64,000 bases of DNA, from assembly GCA_963841445.1 (NCBI GenBank), contig CAWJCP010000003.1:196126-260125 (forward strand), given 5' to 3'. The DNA is from Mayfieldus sp963841445 (GTDB taxonomy: Bacteria > Actinomycetota > Thermoleophilia > Solirubrobacterales > 70-9). Under the pieces are notes generated by a model. It had not been told where the DNA came from, did not search any database, and saw nothing but the letters and a program-made list of their open reading frames with translations. Made by a program: the position numbers and the translations under genes. Position 1 is the first letter of the stretch; every line of letters begins with the position of its first letter. Shown here in pieces: positions 37,080-44,864 of the stretch.

Positions 37080-38282
37080 ATGCGTCGCCGCTTGATCCTC
37101 GCGCTGCTGGCCTGCGCGATCGGGCTCTCGGCCTCGCCCGTTCTCGGCCGCGCAGCGACCCTGAGCGAACCTCCCGGCCGCGCCGCGACCCTGAGCGAGC
37201 AGGAGCTGCGCGACAAGGTCGCCGGCGGCTGGTATGGGGCGGTGATCGGCGGCGCCTGGGGAAGCTCGACGGAGTTTCGCTTCAAGGGCCGCACGATTCC
37301 CGCCAACCTGGTGCCGCGCTGGAGTGTCCGAGAAGCCAACCGCTACACCTATCGCGGCGAGTCCGACGAGACCTACGTCGAGATACCCTTCCTCGACGCG
37401 ACTTTGCGCGGCGGGCCGGGCACCGGCTATCCGGAATGGGGACAAGCCTTCGCCGCGACCGACTTCGAGCTCTTCTTCGCCAACCGGCGGGCACGCCAGA
37501 ACTTGCGCGACGGAATCCCGGCGCCGCTCTCCGGAGCGCCGGCCCACAACCGCTTCGCCGACGACATCGACTTCCAGATCGAGTCGGACTGGATCGGCCT
37601 CGCGGCTCCGGAGCAGCCCGGGGCGGCGATCGACCTTGCCTGGCGGCTCGGACATGTGACCAGCTACGGCGACGGCGTCTACGGCGGAGTGATGATCGCC
37701 GCGATGCACGCGGCGGCCTTCCGTGCACCGAGCGTCGCGGCGATCGTCGAGGCCGGCGGCGAGGCGGTCCCCGAAGGCAGCCGCTACCGGGAGATGATCG
37801 AGGACGTGCTGCGCTGGCAGCATCACCACCCGCGCGACTGGAAGGCGACCTGGCGGCGGCTGGAGCGGCGCTGGAACGCCCACTCGACCGCGGTCAAGCA
37901 CACGGCCACGCACCGCGAATTCAACATCGACGCGAAGCTGAACGGCGGCTACGTGCTGCTCGGGTTGCTCTACGGCCACGGCGACTTCGCCCGCACGATC
38001 CGGGTCGCGATGCGCGCCGGCCAGGACTCAGACTGCGACCCGTCAAACGCCGCCAGCATCCTCGGCACCTGGCTGGGCCGCGGCCGGATCCCGGCTCGCT
38101 ACCGCCGCGGCATCGTCCGCAACCGCCACTTCCCCCATACCGGCTACACGCTGCGCCGCGCGATCGACGCGAACCTCGAGATCGCGCGCCAGCTCACGCT
38201 TGCCCGCGGCGGCACGGTCGACGCGAGCGGCTGGACGGCCCCGCCAAGCCCGGCCGCACCGCCACCGCTGGAGCAGTGGTGA
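37080..38282 (+). CDS. Secreted ADP-ribosylglycohydrolase-family protein
   Basis: A 400-aa ARH/DraG-like protein. A Sec signal peptide (RRRLILALLACAIGLSASP) precedes the domain. Metal-site landmarks are SDETYVE, ADDIDFQIE and GQDSDCDPSNAASILG, in which Cys stands where Thr is common. GAVIGGAWGSSTE is the family opening. The segment GRAATLSE is duplicated at residues 23-40 by a 30-bp tandem repeat. ATG lies exactly 6 nt after TAGGCT (37068-37073). An extracellular ARH is unusual, since known targets are intracellular. Confidence 0.85.
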   Translation: MRRRLILALLACAIGLSASPVLGRAATLSEPPGRAATLSEQELRDKVAGGWYGAVIGGAWGSSTEFRFKGRTIPANLVPRWSVREANRYTYRGESDETYVEIPFLDATLRGGPGTGYPEWGQAFAATDFELFFANRRARQNLRDGIPAPLSGAPAHNRFADDIDFQIESDWIGLAAPEQPGAAIDLAWRLGHVTSYGDGVYGGVMIAAMHAAAFRAPSVAAIVEAGGEAVPEGSRYREMIEDVLRWQHHHPRDWKATWRRLERRWNAHSTAVKHTATHREFNIDAKLNGGYVLLGLLYGHGDFARTIRVAMRAGQDSDCDPSNAASILGTWLGRGRIPARYRRGIVRNRHFPHTGYTLRRAIDANLEIARQLTLARGGTVDASGWTAPPSPAAPPPLEQW

Positions 38283-38454
38283 CCACCCGAGGAGCGGTCA
38301 ACAGCGGCCGAACGCCGCCGGATGACGGCTGGATGAAGCGCGAACCGCCATTTGACGCCTGTCATGCGGCTCTCATCGCACTCTCACCTGCCGGGCGTAG
38401 ACATCGCCCGTCCACAACGGCCGGGATATCTCGGCCCCCGATTAGGAGACCGAA

Positions 38455-39249
38455 ATGCGCATGATCGAAGCCAAGCGACCCCTGGCGGCCGCGATCGGGA
38501 TCGCGGCGGCGACCGTACTGGCAGCCTGCGGCGGCAACGCCGACTCGAACCCGGGCCCGAGCACCGCGGCGACGGAGGCGTCGAGGCCCGCGCCATCGCT
38601 GCCGCAGGGAACCGAGCAAGTCAAGCTCGACCCAGCCGAGTTCACGACTCGGATCGACAACCCCTACTGGCCGATGAGGCCCGGCAGACGCTGGGTCTAT
38701 CGCTCGGTCGACCCCGAGTCTCTGACCGCGCAGCGCGACATCGTCAGGGTCACCAACCGGACCAAGAAGGTCGCCGAGGGGGTCAACACGGTGGTGGTGA
38801 GAGACGTGGCCAGCGAGAACGGGGCGCCGGTCGAGGTCACGGCCGACTATTACGCGCAGGACAAAGCCGGGAACATCTGGTACTTCGGCGAGAAGACAGC
38901 CGAGTACGCGAACGGAAAGGTCAAGTCGAGGGCTGGGTCGTTCGAGGCCGGGGTCGACGGAGCGCAGGCCGGGATCGCCCTGCCGGCGAAGCCGATGCCC
39001 GGAATGAAGTACCGCCAGGAGGACTACAAGGGCCAAGCGGAGGACCGCGGCGAGGTGATCAGCACCGAAGCGCAGGCCGAGCCGCCGTTCGGGCATTTCC
39101 AGCACGCCCTGATGACGAAGGACACCAGTCCGCTCGAGCCCGACGTGCTCGAGTTCAAGCTCTACGCCCGCGGCATCGGTCCGGCGACCAGCCTCACCGT
39201 CTCGGGCGGGAGCGAGTTCGAGGAGCTGGTCAGCTACAAGGCGGGCTGA
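38455..39249 (+). CDS. Putative lipoprotein of unknown function
   Basis: A 264-aa exported protein. The signal peptide ends in the lipobox VLAAC with the lipidated Cys25, then a low-complexity Ser/Ala/Pro linker. The mature domain begins near DNPYWPMRPGRRWVYR and alternates beta strands (VRVTNRTKKVAEGVNTVVVRD, KAGNIWYFGE), a pattern seen in many unannotated actinobacterial lipoproteins. TAGGAG lies 6 nt before the ATG. Function unknown. Confidence 0.8.
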   Translation: MRMIEAKRPLAAAIGIAAATVLAACGGNADSNPGPSTAATEASRPAPSLPQGTEQVKLDPAEFTTRIDNPYWPMRPGRRWVYRSVDPESLTAQRDIVRVTNRTKKVAEGVNTVVVRDVASENGAPVEVTADYYAQDKAGNIWYFGEKTAEYANGKVKSRAGSFEAGVDGAQAGIALPAKPMPGMKYRQEDYKGQAEDRGEVISTEAQAEPPFGHFQHALMTKDTSPLEPDVLEFKLYARGIGPATSLTVSGGSEFEELVSYKAG

Positions 39250-39268
39250 GCGGCCCCCGGCGGCGGCG

Positions 39269-40345
39269 TCAGGCCGTCGCCGGGACCGCAAGGCCCCCGA
39301 TCAGCTCGCGGGCGCGCTCGATCCCGGCGCTCCGCTGCAGCTCCTCGACGGCCTCGCGCGGTGCGTCGAGGCGCTCCAGGTACCAGGGGTAGAACTTGCG
39401 CAGATAGCGCGAGGCGCGCTCGGCGCCGAAGTGCCGCTCTGCCTGGTCGATCACCCAGAGCAGCTCCTCGACGACCTCTTCATCAGCGGGTGGGCTGGTT
39501 CGCTCGCCGAGCAGCTCCTCGAAGATCCAGGGCCAGCCGAGCGCGCCGCGGGCGATCATCACCGCGTCGGCGCCCGACTCGCTGTAGGCGCGCCGCGCCG
39601 CCGCGGCGCTGGCCAGGCCGCCGGAGATGATCACCGGCACGTCGATCCGCTGCGCCAGCTCGGCGGCAAGCGCGAAGTCCGGCTCGCCCTTGTGGCGGAC
39701 GGCTGCGGGGCGCGGGTGGAATCCAATTCCCGCAACCCCTGCCTCCTCGACCAGCGCCACCGCGAGGTCGGCTCCGGAGCGGTCGCCGGGCTCCAGCCCC
39801 GAGCGCAGCTTCACGGTCACCGGGATGCCGCCGCCCTCGATCGCCGCGCGCGCCAGCCCCAGCGCCAGCTCGCGGTCGTGAAGCAGCGCCGCCCCCGCCC
39901 CGGTCTTCAGCACCTTGCGCACCGGGCAGCCCATGTTGATGTCGATCAGGTCGGCGCCGGCCTCGGCTGCGACGGCGGCGCCGGAGCGCATCACCTCGGG
40001 GTCGTGGCCGAACAGCTGCACCGATACCGGGTGCTCGTCAGGGTGGATGCGCATCAGCTCGCGCATCGTGCGCTCGTTTCGGTAGTGCAGGCCGAAGCTG
40101 GAGACCATCTCCGAGACCGCGAGGCCGGCGCCGTGGCGGCGCGCCTGCAGGCGCACGAACCAGTTGCCGATCCCGGCCAGCGGCGCCAGCAGCACGCGAT
40201 TGGCGATCCGCACCTCGCCGATCTCGAACGGCTCGGTCAGAGCCGGCTGCGACCCCGGCATGCCCGGACGCGCAGCGGAGGACATGCCGGCCTCCTTCAT
40301 GCCCGGACGCGAAGCGGAGGCGACGGCCGGCATTCGCTCAGTCAT
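39269..40345 (-). CDS. dusB: tRNA-dihydrouridine synthase
   Basis: A 358-aa flavoprotein that reduces uridine in tRNA. The FMN-binding TIM barrel opens with LLAPLAGIGNWFVR; the catalytic cysteine is in NMGCPVRKVLKTGAGA; RSG, GFHPR and SGGLAS are further FMN contacts. The first 40 residues are a repetitive extension with a 13-residue repeat (39-bp direct repeat at about 40260 and 40299), so the true start may be further in. It overlaps coaX by 8 nt. Confidence 0.92.
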   Translation of the reverse strand: MTERMPAVASASRPGMKEAGMSSAARPGMPGSQPALTEPFEIGEVRIANRVLLAPLAGIGNWFVRLQARRHGAGLAVSEMVSSFGLHYRNERTMRELMRIHPDEHPVSVQLFGHDPEVMRSGAAVAAEAGADLIDINMGCPVRKVLKTGAGAALLHDRELALGLARAAIEGGGIPVTVKLRSGLEPGDRSGADLAVALVEEAGVAGIGFHPRPAAVRHKGEPDFALAAELAQRIDVPVIISGGLASAAAARRAYSESGADAVMIARGALGWPWIFEELLGERTSPPADEEVVEELLWVIDQAERHFGAERASRYLRKFYPWYLERLDAPREAVEELQRSAGIERARELIGGLAVPATA

Positions 40346-41102
40346 TCAACGCCCAGATCAAACGCAGGCCGGTCAGCGTCAGCAGGTCGTCGACCTCGTC
40401 GACCATCTCGCAGAACGGCACGATCACGTCGGCGCCGCCGCCGGTGGCGATGAAGTTGGCCTCCTCGCCCAGCTCGCCGACCAGCCGCCGCGCGATCGAG
40501 TCGATCGCCCCCGCGAAGCCGTAGATCATCCCTGACTGCATGCTTGCCTGGGTCGTCTTGCCGATCACCCCGGCGGGCTCGGCGAGCTCGACGTTGGGCA
40601 GCTTCGCGGCCCGCTCGGTCAGAGCCTCCATCGAGATCCTCACCCCCGGCCCGATCACGCCGCCGAGGTACTCGCCCCGCTCGGAGATCGCGTCGAAGGT
40701 GATCGCAGTGCCGAAGTCGACGACCGCGCAGGCGCCCCCGAAGCGATCGAAGGCGGCAACCGCGTTGACGAGCCTGTCGGCGCCCAGCTCGTGCGGGTTG
40801 TCCATGCGGATGTCGATCCCGGTCTTGATCCCGGGCACGACGCTGAGATGGCGGGCATCGAGATAGCGGCTCGCCATCCGCCCGTACTCGGGGGTGAGCT
40901 CCGGGACCACCGAGGAGACGATCGAACCGTCGATGCCCTCGAGGCCGAGGCCGCGCAGCTCCAGCACGCTGGCGAGCCGGATCGCGAGCTCGTCGGCGGT
41001 CGCCTCGGCGTCGGTGCCGAAGCGCCAGTGCTCGACCAGGTCGGCGCCGTCGAAGGCGCCGATGTGGGTCTGGGTGTTGCCGACGTCGATCGCGAGGAGC
41101 AC
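40338..41102 (-). CDS. coaX: Type III pantothenate kinase
   Basis: A 254-aa CoaX enzyme for the first step of CoA synthesis. The start MLLAIDVGNTQTHIG carries the phosphate-binding Asp6; HELGADRLVNAVAA and VVDFGTAITFD are the pantothenate and catalytic blocks. I place the start at GTG 41102 rather than 41120: the codon lies exactly 6 nt after GATAAT (41109-41114), and the protein then begins as CoaX family members do. Followed by dusB with overlap. Confidence 0.94.
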   Translation of the reverse strand: MLLAIDVGNTQTHIGAFDGADLVEHWRFGTDAEATADELAIRLASVLELRGLGLEGIDGSIVSSVVPELTPEYGRMASRYLDARHLSVVPGIKTGIDIRMDNPHELGADRLVNAVAAFDRFGGACAVVDFGTAITFDAISERGEYLGGVIGPGVRISMEALTERAAKLPNVELAEPAGVIGKTTQASMQSGMIYGFAGAIDSIARRLVGELGEEANFIATGGGADVIVPFCEMVDEVDDLLTLTGLRLIWALND

Positions 41103-41152
41103 GAGGCGATTATCGGGCACCGTGCCCGCGCAGCCGAGCCAAGGATTGCGTT

Positions 41153-41181
41153 TTGGCCAGCTGGCCAGCTTGGCGTAGGAT
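41153..41181 (+). promoter_or_regulatory. Promoter with overlapping palindromes, GST-like gene
   Basis: TTGGCC (41153-41158), 17-nt spacer and TAGGAT (41176-41181), 6 nt before the GTG. Two overlapping perfect palindromes, TGGCCAG/CTGGCCA (41154-41167) and AGCTGG/CCAGCT (41159-41170), cover the -35 and spacer, as an operator would. Confidence 0.5.
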
Positions 41182-41187
41182 CGTCGC

Positions 41188-41946
41188 GTGGACGTGCGCC
41201 TGTACGTGATTCCCGCCTCTCACCCCGCGATCGCGGTGCAGCTGATGCTCGACCGCAAGGGCATCCCCTACAAGCGCACCGACCTGCTGCCCGGCATACA
41301 CAAGGCGGCGCTGAAGGCGCTGCGCTTCGGCGCCACGACAGTGCCCGCGATCAAGATCGACGGCAGCAAGATGCAGGGCTCGCGGGCGATCGCGCGCGAG
41401 CTCGACCGGATACAGCCCGAGCCCCCGCTCCTGCCCGACGACCCGGAGCTGCGCACCGCGGTGCTGGAGGCGGAGCGCTTCGGCGACGAGGACCTGCAGG
41501 CGCCGGTGCGGCGGATCCTCTGGAACGCGGTCAAGCGTGACCGCTCGGTGATGCGCTCCTATGCCGAGGGGGCGAAACTCGGCGTGCCGATCGAGCTCGC
41601 GGTCCGCACCGCCGCGCCGGTCGTCGCCTACGCGGCCAGCTACAACGAGGCTGATGACGAGCACGTGCGCCGCGACCTCGCCGCGCTGCCCGGGCTCCTC
41701 CGCCGGATCGACGACTGGTGCGCAGCCGGGGTGCTGAACGGCGAGCAGCTCTACGCGGCCGACTTCCAGATCGCCCCCAGCGTCGCCCTGGCGATGACCC
41801 TCGAGGACCTGCGGCCGGGGATCGCCGACCGCCCGGCGGGCGAGCTCGCGATGCGGGTCGTGCCCGCCTATCCGGGCAAGGCGCCCCCGATCCTTCCGGC
41901 GGCCTGGCTCGAGGACCTGCGCGCGTCCGCCCCGGCCGCCGCTTAG
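41188..41946 (+). CDS. Glutathione S-transferase-like protein
   Basis: A 252-aa protein with an N-terminal thioredoxin-like domain (VRLYVIPASHPAIAVQLMLDRKGI, TTVPAIKIDGSKMQGSRAIARELD) and a helical C-terminal domain as in GSTs. No Cys or Ser is at the usual active-site position, so thiol activity is uncertain; actinobacteria generally use mycothiol rather than glutathione. GTG start is probably leaderless. It ends 28 nt before the second palindromic repeat. Confidence 0.75.
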   Translation: MDVRLYVIPASHPAIAVQLMLDRKGIPYKRTDLLPGIHKAALKALRFGATTVPAIKIDGSKMQGSRAIARELDRIQPEPPLLPDDPELRTAVLEAERFGDEDLQAPVRRILWNAVKRDRSVMRSYAEGAKLGVPIELAVRTAAPVVAYAASYNEADDEHVRRDLAALPGLLRRIDDWCAAGVLNGEQLYAADFQIAPSVALAMTLEDLRPGIADRPAGELAMRVVPAYPGKAPPILPAAWLEDLRASAPAAA

Positions 41947-41973
41947 CGGCCGGCGCCCGCGTCTGAGCGCGCT

Positions 41974-42014
41974 GATGGCGTTTTGGTTCCGCATAGCGGA
42001 ACCAACTCGCCATC
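41974..42014. repeat. Palindromic repeat, copy 2 (TTGGTTCCGC...GCGGAACCAA)
   Basis: A 41-nt palindrome: GATGGCG (41974-41980), TTGGTTCCGC (41983-41992), loop ATA, GCGGAACCAA (41996-42005), CGCCATC (42008-42014), with one 2-nt internal mismatch. It is the same element as at 16084-16120 but here it lies alone in the gap between convergent GST-like and folK genes, with no AbiEi/DUF559 gene beside it. It may act as a bidirectional terminator here. Confidence 0.85.
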
Positions 42015-42054
42015 GAGCGTCGAGCCCGGCAATCAAATTCGGCGGGTCATGCGG

Positions 42055-42558
42055 TTATGGGGAAGCAAGACGCCCGAGACGCTCGACCCTCTGCCCCGGC
42101 CCAAGCGCCGCCAGCGCAGCGGCGAGCCCGGTGCCGTCGGGAAGGCGGAGCTCCGGGTCAAGCTCGAGCAGCGGCGCGAGCACGAAGCGCCGTGAGGTCA
42201 CCTCGCGGTGCGGGAGCGTGAGCCGCTCGTCGCTGACCACGCGGTCGCCGAGCAGCAGCAGGTCGACGTCGAGCGGGCGCGGCCCGTGGCGGGGGCCTCC
42301 GCCGCTGCGGCCCTCTTCGGCCTCGATCGCCTTGCAGAGGTCGAGCACCTGCCCAGGAGGCAAATCAGTGCGGATTCGCACCGCGGCGTTGAGGAAGTCC
42401 TTCTGGTCGAGGACCTCGCCCACCGGCTCGGTCTCATAGACGGAGGAGACCGCCTCGACCTCGAACCCGAGCTCCGAAAGCAGCCGCAGCGCCGCGCGCA
42501 GGTGCGCAATGCGATCCCCGACGTTGGAGCCGAGCCCGAGGTAGCCGACCTCGGTCAG
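42055..42558 (-). CDS. folK: 6-hydroxymethyl-7,8-dihydropterin pyrophosphokinase FolK
   Basis: A 167-aa folate-pathway kinase. YLGLGSNVGDRIAHLRAAL, YETEPVGEVLDQKDFLNAAV and the signature PRHGPRPLDVDLLLLGD are clear. No ATG, GTG or TTG is available near the start; a CTG at 42558 overlaps the folB stop as CTGA, the same geometry as ATGA coupling, and yields LTEVGYLGLGS, the expected N-terminus. I take CTG as the start. The gene ends the folP/folB/folK series. Confidence 0.9.
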   Translation of the reverse strand: MTEVGYLGLGSNVGDRIAHLRAALRLLSELGFEVEAVSSVYETEPVGEVLDQKDFLNAAVRIRTDLPPGQVLDLCKAIEAEEGRSGGGPRHGPRPLDVDLLLLGDRVVSDERLTLPHREVTSRRFVLAPLLELDPELRLPDGTGLAAALAALGPGQRVERLGRLASP

Positions 42559-42974
42559 CTGCCCTCGTCCCCCTCCCCCTCGCTCTGCTCGCGCTCGTGA
42601 GTCACCTCGACCGCCACCTCCTGCATCGCCAGCGGCAGCGGCGGCTCGGGCTTGGACGCCCGCACGCGCACGTGCTCGCAGCGGAAGCGCTCGACGAGGC
42701 GCTCGCCGATCACCTGGCAAAGCCGCTCCAGGGTCTTGTAGCTGCGCTCGGTGGCGGCGAGGGCGACGATGTCGCAGACTTCGGCGTAGTCGACCGTGTC
42801 CTCGAGCCGGTCGGTGAGCACGGCGTCGCAATCGGGAACGTCGAAGCTGACGTCGAACTCGAGCCGCTGGCCGATCTCGCGCTCGGCCTCGCTCACCCCG
42901 TGATGGGTGTAGAGCGAGAGGCCGCGCAGCTCTACCTCGACGCTGGTCTCGGTTCCGTTTCCGTGCGCTTCCAC
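42555..42974 (-). CDS. folB: Dihydroneopterin aldolase FolB
   Basis: A 139-aa folate enzyme with LRGLSLYTHHGVSEAEREIGQRLEFD, DTVDYAEVCDIV and the C-terminal VRVRASKPEPP typical of the aldolase. The acidic C-terminal tail is dispensable-looking. GTG start lies exactly 6 nt after GATACT (42981-42986), so it is predicted leaderless. Coupled to folK by the CTGA overlap. Confidence 0.93.
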   Translation of the reverse strand: MEAHGNGTETSVEVELRGLSLYTHHGVSEAEREIGQRLEFDVSFDVPDCDAVLTDRLEDTVDYAEVCDIVALAATERSYKTLERLCQVIGERLVERFRCEHVRVRASKPEPPLPLAMQEVAVEVTHEREQSEGEGDEGS

Positions 42975-43120
42975 CGCGGCAGTATCCCTGAGAGAGCAAC
43001 CGCATGGCCAAAGACGCTCCCCGTCGAGCGTCGCTTCTGCCGCCCTCCGGAAGCCGCTCTTTACCGGGCGCTGGGACTCGGATAGGTTCGTCGCCGAAAG
43101 ACTTCGAACTGGGGGTGATC

Positions 43121-43981
43121 ATGGAAGGCACGACGATCAATCCGGTCGAGTTCCGCGACGCGCAGCGCAACCAGTGGAACGTCGCCGCAAGCGGTTGGAG
43201 CAAGTGGCGGGAGCTGATGGAGGAGGACGTACGCATCATCAGCGAGCGCCTGGTCGAGCTGGCGGACGTCCAGCCCGGAAGCAGGATTCTCGACGTCGCC
43301 TGCGGGCTCGGCGAGCCGACCCGGACCGCGGCCAGGGCGGCGGGGCCCGATGGCTCTGTCGTCGCCAGCGACATCTCGGCCGAGATGCTCGGCTTCGCAC
43401 GCGAGCTCGTCAAGGCGGAGGGGCTCGACAACGTCGAGTTCGTCGAGTCCGACGCGTCGTCGCTCGACTTCCCGCAGGACAGCTTCGACGCCGCCGTGTC
43501 GCGCTTCGGGATCATCTTCGAGCCCGACGGCGAGGGGGCCGCGGGGCGCGTGCGGGGCTTCCTCAAGCCCGGCGGCCGGATGGCGATCGCCTCCTGGGGT
43601 TCCCCGGAGCGTGTGCCGATGCTCGCGATCCCGATGCAGACGGCGATGAAGCGGCTCGACCTACCGCCGCCCCCGCCCGGCACGCCTGGCCCTCTATCGC
43701 GGCCGACGCATGAAGCGATCGCGAGTCTGCTGGAAGGAGGCGGCTTCTCCGACGTCGAGGTCGAGGAGCAGGAGGTCGTCATGGAGTGGGAGTCGGCCGA
43801 GCAGTTCACGACCTTCGTCAAGGAGATCGCGCCGCCGATCAGCGCCCTTCTCGCGCCTCACCCCGAGGACGTCCAGGAGGCGACGTGGTCAGCGATCACC
43901 GAGGCGACTCGGGCCGTGGCCGACAAGGATGGGGCGGTGAAGATGTCCAATCTGGCCCTGATGGCGGCCGGGAAGGCCTGA
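43121..43981 (+). CDS. SAM-dependent methyltransferase (UbiE-like)
   Basis: A 286-aa class I methyltransferase. Motif I is ILDVACGLGEPTR, then ASDISA (motif II acid), VESDASSLDFPQDSFDAAVSR (motif III/IV) and FLKPGGRMAIASWG. The block order matches UbiE/COQ5-like enzymes. GGGGGTG precedes the ATG and TAGGTT is at about 43083. It is inserted on the opposite strand between folP and folB. Substrate unknown. Confidence 0.85.
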   Translation: MEGTTINPVEFRDAQRNQWNVAASGWSKWRELMEEDVRIISERLVELADVQPGSRILDVACGLGEPTRTAARAAGPDGSVVASDISAEMLGFARELVKAEGLDNVEFVESDASSLDFPQDSFDAAVSRFGIIFEPDGEGAAGRVRGFLKPGGRMAIASWGSPERVPMLAIPMQTAMKRLDLPPPPPGTPGPLSRPTHEAIASLLEGGGFSDVEVEEQEVVMEWESAEQFTTFVKEIAPPISALLAPHPEDVQEATWSAITEATRAVADKDGAVKMSNLALMAAGKA

Positions 43982-43982
43982 G

Positions 43983-44801
43983 CTACCCGGCAGCGAGGAT
44001 CGCCGCGGCGACCAGCATCCCCTCGCGCACCTCGCGCACGTCGTGGACACGCAGCATCGAGGCGCCGTTTGCGAACGCGATCGCGCAGCTCGCGACGGTG
44101 CCGCCGAGCCGCTGATCGACTCCGGCCTCGGCGATCCTGCCGATGAAGCTCTTGCGCGAAGTCCCGACGACGAGCGGGCGCCCGAGCTCGGTCAGCTCGC
44201 CGAGGCGCCGCAACAGCTCCAGGTTGTGCTCGACCGTCTTGCCGAACCCGATTCCGGGGTCGAGCCAGACCTTCTCCTCCGCGACCCCCTGGCCGCACGC
44301 GAACCCCAATCGCTCGGCGAGGAACGCCTTGACGTCGTCGACGACGTCGTCGTAAGTGGGGTTCTCCTGCATCGTGCGCGGGCTCCCCTGCATGTGCATC
44401 AGGACAAGCTCGGCGCCGCGCTCGGCGACCAGCGAGGCGATCTCGGGGGCGGCGCGCAGGGCGGTGACGTCGTTGACCATCGTCGCCCCGGCGTCCAGCG
44501 CCGCCTCGGCAACGGCAAGCTTCGAGGTGTCGATCGAGAGCGGACGCGTGCCGGCAAGGCCCTCGAGCACCGGCACCACCCGGGCGACCTCCTGCTCGGC
44601 GCCGACAGCGGCGGCGCCTGGACGGGTCGACTCGCCACCGATGTCGAGGACGTCGGCGCCGTCGGCGGCGAGCTCGCGGCCGTGCTCGATCGCCCTTTCG
44701 GGGTCGAGGTAGAGGCCGCCGTCCGAGAACGAGTCGGGGGTGACGTTGACCACGCCCATCAAGTGTGGGCTACGCGATTTCGGGGACTCCGGCCCGCCCA
44801 T
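43983..44801 (-). CDS. folP: Dihydropteroate synthase FolP
   Basis: A 272-aa TIM-barrel enzyme that joins p-aminobenzoate and the pterin, the target of sulfonamides. MGVVNVTPDSFSDGG and LDIGGESTRPGA are the two family signatures; DPGIGFGKTVEHN and VGTSRKSFIG bind pterin and sulfate. ATG lies exactly 6 nt after TATAAG (44808-44813). It is separated from folB by the inserted methyltransferase gene. No folE is found beside it. Confidence 0.95.
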   Translation of the reverse strand: MGGPESPKSRSPHLMGVVNVTPDSFSDGGLYLDPERAIEHGRELAADGADVLDIGGESTRPGAAAVGAEQEVARVVPVLEGLAGTRPLSIDTSKLAVAEAALDAGATMVNDVTALRAAPEIASLVAERGAELVLMHMQGSPRTMQENPTYDDVVDDVKAFLAERLGFACGQGVAEEKVWLDPGIGFGKTVEHNLELLRRLGELTELGRPLVVGTSRKSFIGRIAEAGVDQRLGGTVASCAIAFANGASMLRVHDVREVREGMLVAAAILAAG

Positions 44802-44864
44802 CGAAGCCTTATACCGCCAGCGGCGCTAAAGCGGTGTCGAGGCAGCGACGACAGAGAGGTTGCG

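Noticed and set aside
42055..43821. Minus-strand 588-codon frame that contains folK
   Set aside because: Only the last 168 codons are folK; the rest is antisense to the methyltransferase and out of frame with folB.
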